64,000 nt of DNA, taken from Sutterella sp. AM11-39. GTDB taxonomy: Bacteria; Pseudomonadota; Gammaproteobacteria; Burkholderiales; Burkholderiaceae_F. This document shows, piece after piece, positions 1 to 7,933 of this stretch (the first letter of the stretch is position 1; each line of letters starts with the position of its first letter). The stretch covers positions 124,001 through 188,000 of the forward strand of contig NZ_QRLV01000004.1 in NCBI RefSeq assembly GCF_003472385.1, in the 5' to 3' direction. Made by a program: the position numbers and the translations under genes. Below the pieces are notes generated by a model that was not told the DNA's origin, made no database searches, and was given only the letters and a program-made list of their open reading frames with translations.

Positions 1-496
1 TGTTGAGTTCCTTGATCACCTGTTCGGTGATGTCCACCTTCGGGCTCACCCAGATGGCGTCCTGAATGATCAGGTCGTACTTCTGCTTCTTGGCGATGTC
101 CTGAATGATGCGGTTGGCACGCTGAAGGATGATTTGGCTTTCTTCGTTGGCACGCTGGTTGCGTTCTTCAACGAGAGCGCGCTGACGGCGAGCGATGTCG
201 CGTTCGGTTTCAGCAAGCGACTGACGCTGCTTCAAACGTTCGCTGTCGGTCATCACGGGAGCGTCCTTTTCAAACTTCTGAGCACGAGTGCGGAAGTCGC
301 GAATGTCGCGGTTGAGTTCGTCTTCGCGCTTCTTGAAGTAGGTCTTGAGCTTTTCCTGAGCAGCAACAGCCGGAGCGGATTCGGCAAGAATGCGAGCCGG
401 AGAAACCAGGCCGATCTTGAAGTCAGCAGCGACAGCAGAGGCCGAACCGCACATCACAGCAGCAACGGCAGCAGCCGTCAGAATCTTCTTAAACAT
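1..496 (-). CDS. skp: OmpH/Skp-family periplasmic chaperone (partial)
   Basis: This gene runs off the left edge of the window; 165 codons are visible without a stop. The start is the ATG at 494-496, and an N-terminal signal peptide of about 23 residues ends near a VAA motif. The rest is a long charged helix rich in Lys, Glu, Arg and Gln, as in the coiled-coil tentacles of the Skp trimer. Skp holds unfolded outer-membrane proteins in the periplasm and hands them to the BAM complex. It lies directly downstream of bamA on the same strand, its usual place. Only the last few residues should be missing, because the family is normally 160-190 residues long. Confidence 0.9.
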   Translation of the reverse strand, partial: MFKKILTAAAVAAVMCGSASAVAADFKIGLVSPARILAESAPAVAAQEKLKTYFKKREDELNRDIRDFRTRAQKFEKDAPVMTDSERLKQRQSLAETERDIARRQRALVEERNQRANEESQIILQRANRIIQDIAKKQKYDLIIQDAIWVSPKVDITEQVIKELN

Positions 497-620
497 CTGT
501 TAGCTTCCTTTCGAGTCTGAAAGTCTTTTCGGAAAACGTCCTGCTCGCATCTTAGGAGCTTTTACGTCGTTTTGCCGATGAAAAGAGTTACACGGCGTAT
601 CCGCCGAATTCCGGAGTCGA

Positions 621-648
621 CCGAATGCCGGTCAAACCATGCATTCGG
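621..648. repeat. Inverted repeat between bamA and skp
   Basis: Perfect 8-bp arms (CCGAATGC / GCATTCGG) enclose a 12-nt loop in the 184-bp gap between bamA and skp. On the minus strand, the direction of both genes, no T-tract follows, so it is not an obvious terminator. It could be an RNA-stabilising or processing hairpin that sets the bamA:skp ratio. That role is inference. Confidence 0.4.
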
Positions 649-680
649 CCAAACGATTTTTTAATTTTATACCTCGGCGC

Positions 681-3017
681 TTAGAAGCCCGTACCGATCT
701 GGAACTGGAAGCGCTGAACTTCGTCACTATCCTTCTTGTTGAGCGGGAAGGCCAGAGAGAACTTCAACGGGCCCAAGGGCGAAATCCAAGCCACACCGAA
801 ACCGACGGAGTAGCGTAGTTCGCTGAAGTCCATGTCCTGGCGAGCGTATGAGTGCTCACCAACACGCTCGTAGCCCCAGACCGTACCGGCATCAAAGAAG
901 AAAAGACCGCGAAGCGTACGATCAGCGCCAGGCAGAGGCGTCAGCAATTCGGCCGAGAAGATCAACTGACGGTCACCGCCGAGACGGTCATCGTTGCTAT
1001 CGCGCGGACCGATGGACGACGTTTCAAAGCCGCGCACCGAACCGATACCGCCGGCGTAGAAGTTCTTGAAGAACGGGAACATCTTGTCGCCGTATGTGTC
1101 ACCGTAGCCAACCTGGAAGTTCATGCCGAGCGTCCAAGCCTTGGAGAGCGGGAAGTATTGCGTCAGCTGATAGGTGGCACGGTAGTATCGCTGATCCCAG
1201 ACAGGCAGAGCAAATTCAGCAGACAAGCGCTGATAACGGCCGCGGGTCGGTGCCAGCACATTGTCTCGCGAATCACGAGACCAACCCAGGGTCAAAAGCG
1301 CGGCCTTCGGCTTGTCGCCATATTCATCAACATAGCTCCAATAACGTTCCGGCGAATTGTTGTCACTATCACTGGCATGCTCACGACTGCCGCGAAGGTC
1401 AACTTGCGTTTGTTCCAATCGAGCACCCAGGAAAACTCGATCCAATTCCGTCACCGGGATACCAAAACTCATACCGGCACCGATCGTTTCGTAAGCCACG
1501 TTCGAAACGTCGAGCTCGTCCAGGTCTACGCGGCGGTCGTACAAGTCAATGTGGCGGCTGATGCCTTCCGGCGTGATATACGGTTCGCCCAAGCTCACGG
1601 CGTATGTACGCATACTCTTGGACGTGTTGACTTCAACACTGAAGGACTTGCCCGAACCGAACACGTTATCCTGCGCGAAGCCTGCCGACAAGATCACACC
1701 GTCGGACGTGGAGTAACCGGCACCGAGCGAGATGGAACCCGTCGGACGTTCCTTCACGTTGATTTCGAGGTCAACCTGGTCACGCGTGCCTTCCACAGGC
1801 TTGGGTTCGGCAGTCACCGAATCAAAGTAACCCAAGCGGTCGATACGATCGCGTGAGACCTTCACCTTTTCACTGTCAAACCAGGCGGATTCGTACTGGC
1901 GCACTTCACGACGGATCACGTCGTCGCGAGTACGGGTGTTGCCGGTGATATTGACGTGGCGAACATAGGCGCGGCGCCCCGGGTCAACCGTGAGCACGAT
2001 GTTGACTGCGTCCTTGCCTTCGATAGGCACGGGATTGGGCGTCACGGTCGCAAAGGCGTAGCCAAGAGCCGAGAACTTATCCACAATCGTCTTCGTCATC
2101 TCGTTGATGCGTTCGGCGTTGTAGATTTCGCCCGGTTCAAACACGACCAAAGGTTTGACCTCGTCGTCAAGACCCAGCATGTCACCGCCCAACGTGATGT
2201 TGTCGACGGTGTATTGCTTGCCTTCGGTCACGTTGATCGTGATGAAGATGTCGGACTTATTGGGAGCCACGGAAACCTGGACGCTGTCGACTTTGAAGTC
2301 GAGGTAGCCCTGATTCTGGTAGAAGCTGCGCAGCGTTTCCAAGTCAGCCGCGAGTTTTTCACGCGAGTAGAGATCGCGCTTAGTGTAGAAACTGGACCAC
2401 TTGTGTTCGGCAAGCTGCATCTGATCGGCCAATTCATCCGAATCAAACACCGTATTGCCCACGAAACGGATCTGCTTGATGGACGAGGCAGCGCCTTCGT
2501 CAACGTTGATCGTGATGCGGACGCGGTTGCGTTCCAGCGGCGTAGCCGAGGTCTTGATATCAACGCCGTAGTAGCCCTGCGAGAGGTATTGACGGCGCAA
2601 TTCCTGGTCGGCACGTTCCAAAATCGAGTGGTCGAAAATTCGGCCTTCAGCAAGACCGACGTCACGCAGACTCTTTTCCACACCGTCCTTATCGAAAGCC
2701 TTGATGCCGTTCGTTTCAATGGCTGCAACGGCAGGACGTTCGACCACGTTCACAACCAGCACCGTACCGTCGACCGACAAATCGATGTCACGGAACAAGC
2801 CGGAGGAATAGAGCTGATGGATGGCTTCCGCACCGCGCTCGGGATTGTATTCGTCGCCTACGCGAAACGGCAGATGCGAAAAGACCGTACCGGGCTCGGT
2901 ACGCTGGATGCCTTCGACGCGAATGTCGGAAATTGTGAAAACCTGTGCGGATGCAGCCGCGGCCAAAAGAGCCGAAACCGCCCCTGCCAGGGCTGTTTTG
3001 ATGAACGTACCCGTCAT
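681..3017 (-). CDS. bamA: Outer membrane protein assembly factor BamA
   Basis: BamA is the core subunit of the BAM complex, which folds beta-barrel proteins into the outer membrane. The 778-residue product has a signal peptide (about residues 1-24), then a run of POTRA-type repeats over roughly residues 25-425, then a C-terminal 16-strand barrel. The loop-6 signature VRGF is present in the context GSVRGFE, and the protein ends in a terminal phenylalanine, as outer-membrane barrels do. Length matches the family (760-800). It precedes skp in transcription. Unlike the usual order, rseP is not immediately upstream: a divergent Crp/Fnr gene lies there instead, so bamA must have its own promoter. 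Confidence 0.97.
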   Translation of the reverse strand: MTGTFIKTALAGAVSALLAAAASAQVFTISDIRVEGIQRTEPGTVFSHLPFRVGDEYNPERGAEAIHQLYSSGLFRDIDLSVDGTVLVVNVVERPAVAAIETNGIKAFDKDGVEKSLRDVGLAEGRIFDHSILERADQELRRQYLSQGYYGVDIKTSATPLERNRVRITINVDEGAASSIKQIRFVGNTVFDSDELADQMQLAEHKWSSFYTKRDLYSREKLAADLETLRSFYQNQGYLDFKVDSVQVSVAPNKSDIFITINVTEGKQYTVDNITLGGDMLGLDDEVKPLVVFEPGEIYNAERINEMTKTIVDKFSALGYAFATVTPNPVPIEGKDAVNIVLTVDPGRRAYVRHVNITGNTRTRDDVIRREVRQYESAWFDSEKVKVSRDRIDRLGYFDSVTAEPKPVEGTRDQVDLEINVKERPTGSISLGAGYSTSDGVILSAGFAQDNVFGSGKSFSVEVNTSKSMRTYAVSLGEPYITPEGISRHIDLYDRRVDLDELDVSNVAYETIGAGMSFGIPVTELDRVFLGARLEQTQVDLRGSREHASDSDNNSPERYWSYVDEYGDKPKAALLTLGWSRDSRDNVLAPTRGRYQRLSAEFALPVWDQRYYRATYQLTQYFPLSKAWTLGMNFQVGYGDTYGDKMFPFFKNFYAGGIGSVRGFETSSIGPRDSNDDRLGGDRQLIFSAELLTPLPGADRTLRGLFFFDAGTVWGYERVGEHSYARQDMDFSELRYSVGFGVAWISPLGPLKFSLAFPLNKKDSDEVQRFQFQIGTGF

Positions 3018-3366
3018 GAGTTAAGAATGAATCTGTGTTGTCAGTGCATGCACAAAACCGCCCTCGGTCGAACGCCATGCCAACCGAAGACGGAATCGCA
3101 GAAACAAAATGTCGCGTAAGTTTACCGCGAGTAAGCTACTTTTATGGGGTCATTTTTCGACGAGTTGTATCTTTGGGCTCAAAATCGGTGTAAATCCGCA
3201 CTCTCAATCCGCTTCGGCAGTCGTCAAAAATCTTTCTCTCCGTCTTTCTTTGTCCTAATATCTGTGGGAAATAAACCTCAGCTCCGTTGTCATTGCGTTT
3301 GCAGTCAAAGCCACACCCCATAGGCCGGATTGAGTTGTATCCAGCCACAGAACAATGAGGTAGCCT
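3018..3366. other. Divergent intergenic region bamA / Crp-Fnr gene
   Basis: This stretch of about 350 bp separates the divergently transcribed bamA and Crp/Fnr-type genes and must hold both promoters. A possible sigma-E-like site for bamA is listed separately. I see no convincing coding sequence. A short minus-strand open frame at 3142-3402 has no database-like features and overlaps the start of the regulator gene. No clear FNR palindrome (TTGAT-N4-ATCAA) is present. Confidence 0.6.
3098..3123 (-). promoter_or_regulatory. Possible sigma-E-like promoter of bamA
   Basis: On the minus strand AAACTT (3118-3123) and TCTGC (3098-3102) are separated by 15 bp. They resemble the extracytoplasmic-stress consensus GAACTT-N16-TCTGA, and bamA and skp are sigma-E targets in enterobacteria. 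The match is imperfect, and whether this organism has an equivalent sigma factor is not visible here. Confidence 0.25.
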
Positions 3367-4167
3367 ATGCGACAGGTTTTTCTCGGCTCGCCGTGGATTC
3401 ACGCGCCGGCCGATCCGGATATTGTGCGCCTATTCAATACTTGCGGTCGATGGGCAAAGCTTCCTGCCGGCGGCTGCATCTTCAACGGCGGCGACCGAGG
3501 AGAAATCGCCCTGGTACTCTCCGGTCTCGGTGCCTTTTCCTTCCAAGACAGACACGGTCGCAACCACATCTTCACGCTGATTCTTCCCGGAAGACTGATG
3601 GGCGACGTCGACGGTTTATCCGGCAGTACGGTCAATGTCACGGACGCCGCGCTACGGGAAACCGAAGTTCGCCTGCTCTCGCGCGACCTCTTCCTGCAGT
3701 TCCTTTCCGAAAATCCTTCCATCCAAAGAAAGCATGCCGTCGGCATCATCGCTGATCACGAGTCCGACATGGAAGGCATGATCGCCAATTTCACACTCTC
3801 GGCACCCGACCGCATCATCACGCTTTTTGCAAGCCTCATCCACAACCTGCGGCCCGAACCCGATTCCGAAGGTTTCTATCCGTTGGAGAATTCGCTAACC
3901 ACCATCGAGATCTCCCAGATTGTCTCGGTGGCCCGTCCGACGGTTTCGGCCATTCTCAACCAATGGCTTGCCGAAGGCCTCCTCAAGAAAGTCGACAAGC
4001 ATCTGTGCGTTTCACATGCGCTCTTCGCTGCATTGCAGGACTGGACATATCGCGGAGCCACACCCGCAGCCAAGATCCGCAAGCGTCGTCACCGCCGTGT
4101 TATGAGTGCCGTCAAGCGGCGCGCATCAAGTTCCCAGTCGGCTTCAGAAGCAAACGGCGGAAGCTAA
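3367..4167 (+). CDS. Crp/Fnr-family transcriptional regulator
   Basis: The 266-residue protein has an N-terminal cyclic-nucleotide-binding-type jelly roll (about residues 20-130), a long dimerisation helix and a C-terminal winged helix-turn-helix (about 178-206). The recognition helix has the core ARPTVSAIL. Compared with E. coli CRP (SRETVGRIL) the Arg is kept, but the Glu and the second Arg are replaced by Pro191 and Ala195, so a site other than TGTGA is likely. There is no N-terminal cysteine cluster as in Fnr, so an Fe-S oxygen sensor is unlikely. An unusual basic tail of about 30 residues follows the HTH. It stands before the cytochrome peroxidase and flavocytochrome genes and is a natural candidate for their regulation (inference). 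Confidence 0.88.
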   Translation: MRQVFLGSPWIHAPADPDIVRLFNTCGRWAKLPAGGCIFNGGDRGEIALVLSGLGAFSFQDRHGRNHIFTLILPGRLMGDVDGLSGSTVNVTDAALRETEVRLLSRDLFLQFLSENPSIQRKHAVGIIADHESDMEGMIANFTLSAPDRIITLFASLIHNLRPEPDSEGFYPLENSLTTIEISQIVSVARPTVSAILNQWLAEGLLKKVDKHLCVSHALFAALQDWTYRGATPAAKIRKRRHRRVMSAVKRRASSSQSASEANGGS

Positions 4168-4478
4168 TTGTTGGGACGTTTTTTTGACCTCATTAAATCT
4201 ACCCCCGACAAAAATCCAATCACTCTGTCGGGGATGATTTTTGCGTAATTTCCCGCTTGATCAGCGCTTTCGACTAAGAATTAAAATGCTTTAATTTCAA
4301 TAAGTTAGCTGTTTGCTCTCGCCAACAGATTGATTCCCGAATCCACCCATAGGCCACCCCTATTAACCGGTTAGAAAATAAGTATTGGACTCTCTCCCAG
4401 GCTCTTCCCTACGATGCTTGCAAGCTGTTTGCGACACCTTCTCTACTGCAAGCAGCCTTCTCAAAACAGGAGAGACTG
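4168..4478. other. Intergenic region before cytochrome c peroxidase
   Basis: The stretch holds a terminator for the Crp/Fnr gene at its left end and then about 230 bp of comparatively AT-rich sequence that must carry the promoter of the peroxidase gene. I found no perfect FNR or CRP palindrome. A TTGAT half-site occurs near 4330 without a good partner. The ribosome-binding site AGGAGAG lies about 7 nt before the peroxidase ATG. No coding sequence is seen. Confidence 0.55.
4203..4242 (+). terminator. Terminator after Crp/Fnr gene
   Basis: Perfect 8-bp arms CCCCGACA (4203-4210) and TGTCGGGG (4226-4233) with a 15-nt loop are followed within five bases by TTTTT. The position, 35 bp after the stop codon, fits an intrinsic terminator. 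Confidence 0.6.
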
Positions 4479-5486
4479 ATGAAAAAACTTGCTCTTAGCT
4501 GCGCCATCGCCGGCGCCATGATGTCGCTGTGCGCCTCCGTTCAGGCCGCCGAACCCATTGATCCGATTGAACCGGTCGAAGTCAAAAATCCGGCTCTGGT
4601 CGAGCTCGGCAAAATGCTCTTCTTCGAACCGCGTCTGTCCCGGTCCGGCTTTATTTCGTGCAACAGCTGCCACAACCTTGCCACTGGCGGTGTGGACAAT
4701 CTGCAGACTTCCATTGGCGACCGCTGGGCGCAGGGCCCGATCAATTCCCCGACCGTCCTGAACTCATTCGGACAAGTGGCTCAGTTCTGGGACGGCCGTG
4801 CCAAGACACTCGCCGAACAGGCCGCCGGCCCCATCGCCAACCCTCTTGAAATGGCCTCCACCCACGAAATGGCGGTGAAAGTGATCGCGTCAATTCCCGG
4901 CTACGCTCCTTACTTCAAGAAGGCTTTCGGCGACGCTGAAGTCAACATCAAGCGCATCACCGAAGCCATGGCTGAGTTTGAACGCACCCTTGTCACCCCG
5001 AACGCTCGCTTTGACAAGTGGCTCAAGGGCGACAAAAACGCCATCACCCAGCAGGAATTGAACGGCTATAAGATCTTTAAGGAATCCGGCTGCACGATCT
5101 GCCACAACGGCGCTCAGCTGGGCGGTCAATCCTTCCAGAAGATGGGCGTCGTGCGTCCCTATAAGACTACGAACACCTCCGAAGGCGTCAAGGCCATTTC
5201 CGGCCGCGACCAGGACCGCATGACCTTCAAGGTTCCGATGCTGCGCAACATCGAACTCACCTACCCGTACTTCCACGACGGTGCCGTCTGGTCGCTTGAA
5301 GAATCCGTCTCGATCATGGGCGATCTTCAGCTGGGCAAACGCTACACCAAGCAGGAAATCGACGACATCACTGCGTTCCTGAAGACGCTCACGGGGGATC
5401 AGCCCAAGGTTGAATATCCTGTGTTGCCTCCGTCCGGACCCAACACTCCCAAGTTTGATCCCTGGGCCAAGGCTCAGACCAAGTAA
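4479..5486 (+). CDS. Diheme cytochrome c peroxidase (CcpA/MauG family)
   Basis: The 335-residue periplasmic protein reduces hydrogen peroxide to water using electrons from a small cytochrome or copper protein. A signal peptide ends after VQA (about residue 23). Two haem-binding CxxCH motifs are present, C61-H65 and C205-H209, one per domain. The NPLEM motif near residue 121 supplies the acidic residue of the peroxidatic site, and KVPMLRN near residue 250 supplies the methionine region of the high-potential haem, followed by the conserved aromatic-His-Asp-Gly. Length is normal for the family. It has a strong Shine-Dalgarno and stands alone between the regulator and the tetraheme cytochrome. 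The role, defence against peroxide or respiratory use of it, is family knowledge. Confidence 0.93.
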   Translation: MKKLALSCAIAGAMMSLCASVQAAEPIDPIEPVEVKNPALVELGKMLFFEPRLSRSGFISCNSCHNLATGGVDNLQTSIGDRWAQGPINSPTVLNSFGQVAQFWDGRAKTLAEQAAGPIANPLEMASTHEMAVKVIASIPGYAPYFKKAFGDAEVNIKRITEAMAEFERTLVTPNARFDKWLKGDKNAITQQELNGYKIFKESGCTICHNGAQLGGQSFQKMGVVRPYKTTNTSEGVKAISGRDQDRMTFKVPMLRNIELTYPYFHDGAVWSLEESVSIMGDLQLGKRYTKQEIDDITAFLKTLTGDQPKVEYPVLPPSGPNTPKFDPWAKAQTK

Positions 5487-5565
5487 TTCGACATACTGCT
5501 TTTCCTATTCCAGTTAAGCATTTCGACGGGCTGAGGACATACTTCTTCGGCCCGTTTTGCATCCG

Positions 5566-5639
5566 TCAAAAGTGTTAGCGAGATGACACTTTTGAGCGCC
5601 TCAAATTTCTTTTCCACTAAAAGTGTCAGCCAGCTGACA
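5566..5639 (+). promoter_or_regulatory. Pair of palindromic operator-like sites, 51 bp apart
   Basis: Two 21-bp direct repeats begin at 5568 and 5619 and differ at three positions. Each is centred on a TGT-N10-ACA palindrome. The first has perfect 10-bp outer arms (TCAAAAGTGT at 5566-5575, ACACTTTTGA at 5586-5595). The second has perfect inner arms TGTCAGC / GCTGACA around a 2-bp centre. The centres are 51 bp apart, about five helical turns, as expected for cooperative binding on one DNA face. They lie 90-160 bp before the tetraheme cytochrome start. Crp/Fnr proteins and some sigma-54 activators bind TGT-N10-ACA sites; which protein binds here is not known. Confidence 0.6.
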
Positions 5640-5726
5640 GAGCCGTTTTGCGCTCCTTTTATCGTGAACTTTGAGCACGGAATTCATTTAAAAACAGTGC
5701 GAAACACGATTTGGGAGATCACTTCG

Positions 5727-6071
5727 ATGCGGTTCAGTCAGGTCCTGGTTTCTGTGGTTTGTTCCTCTTTGCTGGTGTTCTCGGCTTCGATCAGCGCAGC
5801 CGTTGCGGACGGTCACGCCAAACGCGGCGTTGCCTGCACATCCTGCCATATTGAAGGTCAGCCTTCGGCAACAAACGTCACCGAACAATCCTGCATCAAC
5901 TGCCACACCGAAACTCCCAAAGGTAAGCCCATCACCATGGACGGCCATAAAGTTCCCAATGTGCACGCCGGTCATTTCGACACCTATGAATGCCTGCAGT
6001 GCCACAAGGGACACAAGCCGAGCGTTTCCGCCTGTTCCGAATGCCATAAGACCAAGCTGTCCGTTCCTTAA
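5727..6071 (+). CDS. Small periplasmic tetraheme cytochrome c
   Basis: The 114-residue product has a signal peptide (about residues 1-24) and four CxxCH motifs at C37, C56, C89 and C103, so it binds four c-type haems. Extra histidines between the motifs (for example GHKV, VHAGH, KGHK) are suited to bis-His ligation. I chose the ATG at 5727 because GGGAG lies 9 nt before it and the signal peptide begins there; an in-frame start at 5583 would run through the operator-like repeats. It resembles the N-terminal haem domain of Shewanella-type flavocytochrome c. With the flavoprotein 58 bp downstream it probably forms a two-protein reductase, the cytochrome feeding electrons to the flavin. Confidence 0.92.
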   Translation: MRFSQVLVSVVCSSLLVFSASISAAVADGHAKRGVACTSCHIEGQPSATNVTEQSCINCHTETPKGKPITMDGHKVPNVHAGHFDTYECLQCHKGHKPSVSACSECHKTKLSVP

Positions 6072-6129
6072 AACAATCGAACAGCGCGTCACCAAATTGT
6101 TGTTCTCATAAACAAAGGAGAGAATGAAT

Positions 6130-7827
6130 ATGTCGAACGACCATGTTGCTCTGTCTCGTCGCGGCTTTTTGAAGGGTACGCTCGCCACCGCCGGAGTGGC
6201 GCTTGCCGGTGCTTCGCACGCCGGTGACATTCCTGCCGAATGGGCCAAGCCGAAATGCTCGAACTGGTCCTGGGAAAAGCCGATGGAAAAGATTCCGGCC
6301 GACCAGATCAAGAAAACCGTTGACACGGACGTTGTCGTGATCGGTGCCGGTTTGACCGGTTTCTCCGCCGCCTTGTCTGCCGCCGAAGAAGGTGCCAAGG
6401 TTGTCGTCGTCGAAAAGACCCGCAGCTGGTCGGCTCGTGGCGGTCACATCACCGCTTTCGGCAGCAAAGTGCAGAAGTCCATGAAGGTCAATGTCGACGC
6501 AGCCGAAATTGTTCGTCGTCTGATCGCTTGGGGCCAGGGCCGCATGGACGAACGTCTGCTTTGGATGTTTGCCAAGAAGTGCGGTGCCTGCATGGATTGG
6601 GCCGTTGATCTTGCCGCAAAGAACGACGTTAAGGTGACGCTCTGGGAAGGCTATTACAAAGGCCCGACCTACACCGAATTCCCGGTTACGCACTTCTTCT
6701 ACAACAAGGATGTGTCGCTTGACTACACGTACGGTAATTCGACTGGCATCGGCAACGTCGTCCTGATGCCGTGCTTTGAAAAGGAACTCAAGGCCAAAGG
6801 CGTCAACATCATGTATCGCACGCCTGCTGTACAGCTTATCCGCGAAAAGAACAACGGACGCGTTACCGGCCTCATCGTCGGCCGCCGCGGCAACTACACT
6901 CGCATCAATGCCAAGAAGGGCGTCATCATCGCCACCGGCTGCTATGCGTCGAACATGGAAATGCGCAAGTGCTATTCGCCCTACTCGCTGCGCGTAGATG
7001 CTCAGATCTACTATCCCACGAAGTCCAACACGGGCGACGGCCATATCATGGCCATGCAGATCGGCGGTGTCATGCAGAAGAACGACAACCACGCCGCAAC
7101 GGTTCACCTCGAAGCCGGTGCCGCGAGCTACGGCTTCCTGCATGTCAACGGTCAGGGCAACCGCTTCATGAATGAAGACGTCAACACCCAGTCCAAGTCC
7201 TGCAGTAAGGAACTTCAGGATCACGGTATCGCCTGGTCGGTCTATGACTCCGAATGGCTCGGTCAAGTTAAGAAGCAGGTCGACGGCAACATGGGCGGCG
7301 GCTTGTTCTACGGCCAGATGTGGCAACCCTGGGGCGCCGGCTGGAACGTGGACGTCGAAAAGGCCACGCAGGCTCAGCACATCAAGGACGGCAAGGTTGT
7401 TGTCGCCAATACGCTCGATGAACTTGCCAAGAAGATGGGAGTTCCGGCCGACAACCTGAAGCGCACCGTTGCACGCTACAACGAACTCGTCAAGAAGGGC
7501 CGCGACGAAGACTTCGGTAAGCGTACCGAATTGCTCACCCCGATCGTGAAGCCGCCCTTCTATGCAGGCAAGCTTGCCAGCTCTCTGCTTGCTATGAGCG
7601 GTGGTCTTCATACGGATCCGTCACTTCATGTCCTCGATGCCCAGCATCGTCCGATTGAAGGCTTGTGGGTGGCCGGTGCTGCCGCAGGCGACTACTTCGG
7701 CTCCGGTGACTACCCGACCATTTGCCCGGGCATGAACCACGGACGCTGCCTGACCTTCGGTCGTCTGGCCGGCATCATGGCCGCCGGCGGCGACATCGAC
7801 AAGAAGGTTAAGAGCATCGCCATCTAA
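6130..7827 (+). CDS. Tat-exported FAD-dependent reductase subunit (fumarate-reductase flavoprotein family)
   Basis: The protein has a twin-arginine signal (SRRGFLKG) and an AxA-like cleavage region near residue 30. It then has the Rossmann FAD motif GAGLTG (about residue 72), followed by the capping domain of the fumarate reductase/succinate dehydrogenase flavoprotein family. I prefer the ATG at 6130 to the one at 6124, because AGGAG ends 9 nt before 6130 but only 3 nt before 6124. No haem motifs are present; the four haems are on the preceding gene. Fumarate reductases carry HHTMGG and an HGANR motif near the C-terminus. Here these regions read AMSGGL and GSGDYPTICPGMNHG, so the substrate is probably not fumarate. 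It remains unknown. Confidence 0.88.
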   Translation: MSNDHVALSRRGFLKGTLATAGVALAGASHAGDIPAEWAKPKCSNWSWEKPMEKIPADQIKKTVDTDVVVIGAGLTGFSAALSAAEEGAKVVVVEKTRSWSARGGHITAFGSKVQKSMKVNVDAAEIVRRLIAWGQGRMDERLLWMFAKKCGACMDWAVDLAAKNDVKVTLWEGYYKGPTYTEFPVTHFFYNKDVSLDYTYGNSTGIGNVVLMPCFEKELKAKGVNIMYRTPAVQLIREKNNGRVTGLIVGRRGNYTRINAKKGVIIATGCYASNMEMRKCYSPYSLRVDAQIYYPTKSNTGDGHIMAMQIGGVMQKNDNHAATVHLEAGAASYGFLHVNGQGNRFMNEDVNTQSKSCSKELQDHGIAWSVYDSEWLGQVKKQVDGNMGGGLFYGQMWQPWGAGWNVDVEKATQAQHIKDGKVVVANTLDELAKKMGVPADNLKRTVARYNELVKKGRDEDFGKRTELLTPIVKPPFYAGKLASSLLAMSGGLHTDPSLHVLDAQHRPIEGLWVAGAAAGDYFGSGDYPTICPGMNHGRCLTFGRLAGIMAAGGDIDKKVKSIAI

Positions 7828-7855
7828 CGTTTCCTCTCTCCACATACTTCCTTAG

Positions 7856-7896
7856 CCCCGGAAGTCCGCCCGAAAGGGCGGCCTTCTTCGTCGGGG
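7856..7896 (+). terminator. Hairpin terminator after the flavoprotein gene
   Basis: A tight CCGCCC-GAAA-GGGCGG stem with a GNRA-type loop (7866-7881) is extended outward by CCCCG (7856-7860) and CGGGG (7892-7896). The T-tract is poor, so it may act with Rho or as a 3' stabiliser. It separates the reductase operon from the porin. Confidence 0.55.
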
Positions 7897-7933
7897 TTGT
7901 ATGTCCAACAACTCTTCAAAAAGGAGAGAATCC

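Noticed and set aside
3142..3402. Minus-strand open frame of 86 codons between bamA and the Crp/Fnr gene
   Set aside because: No homology-like features, and it overlaps the start of the regulator on the other strand.
4321..4345. Possible FNR box before the peroxidase gene
   Set aside because: Only one TTGAT half-site; the partner does not match at the required spacing.
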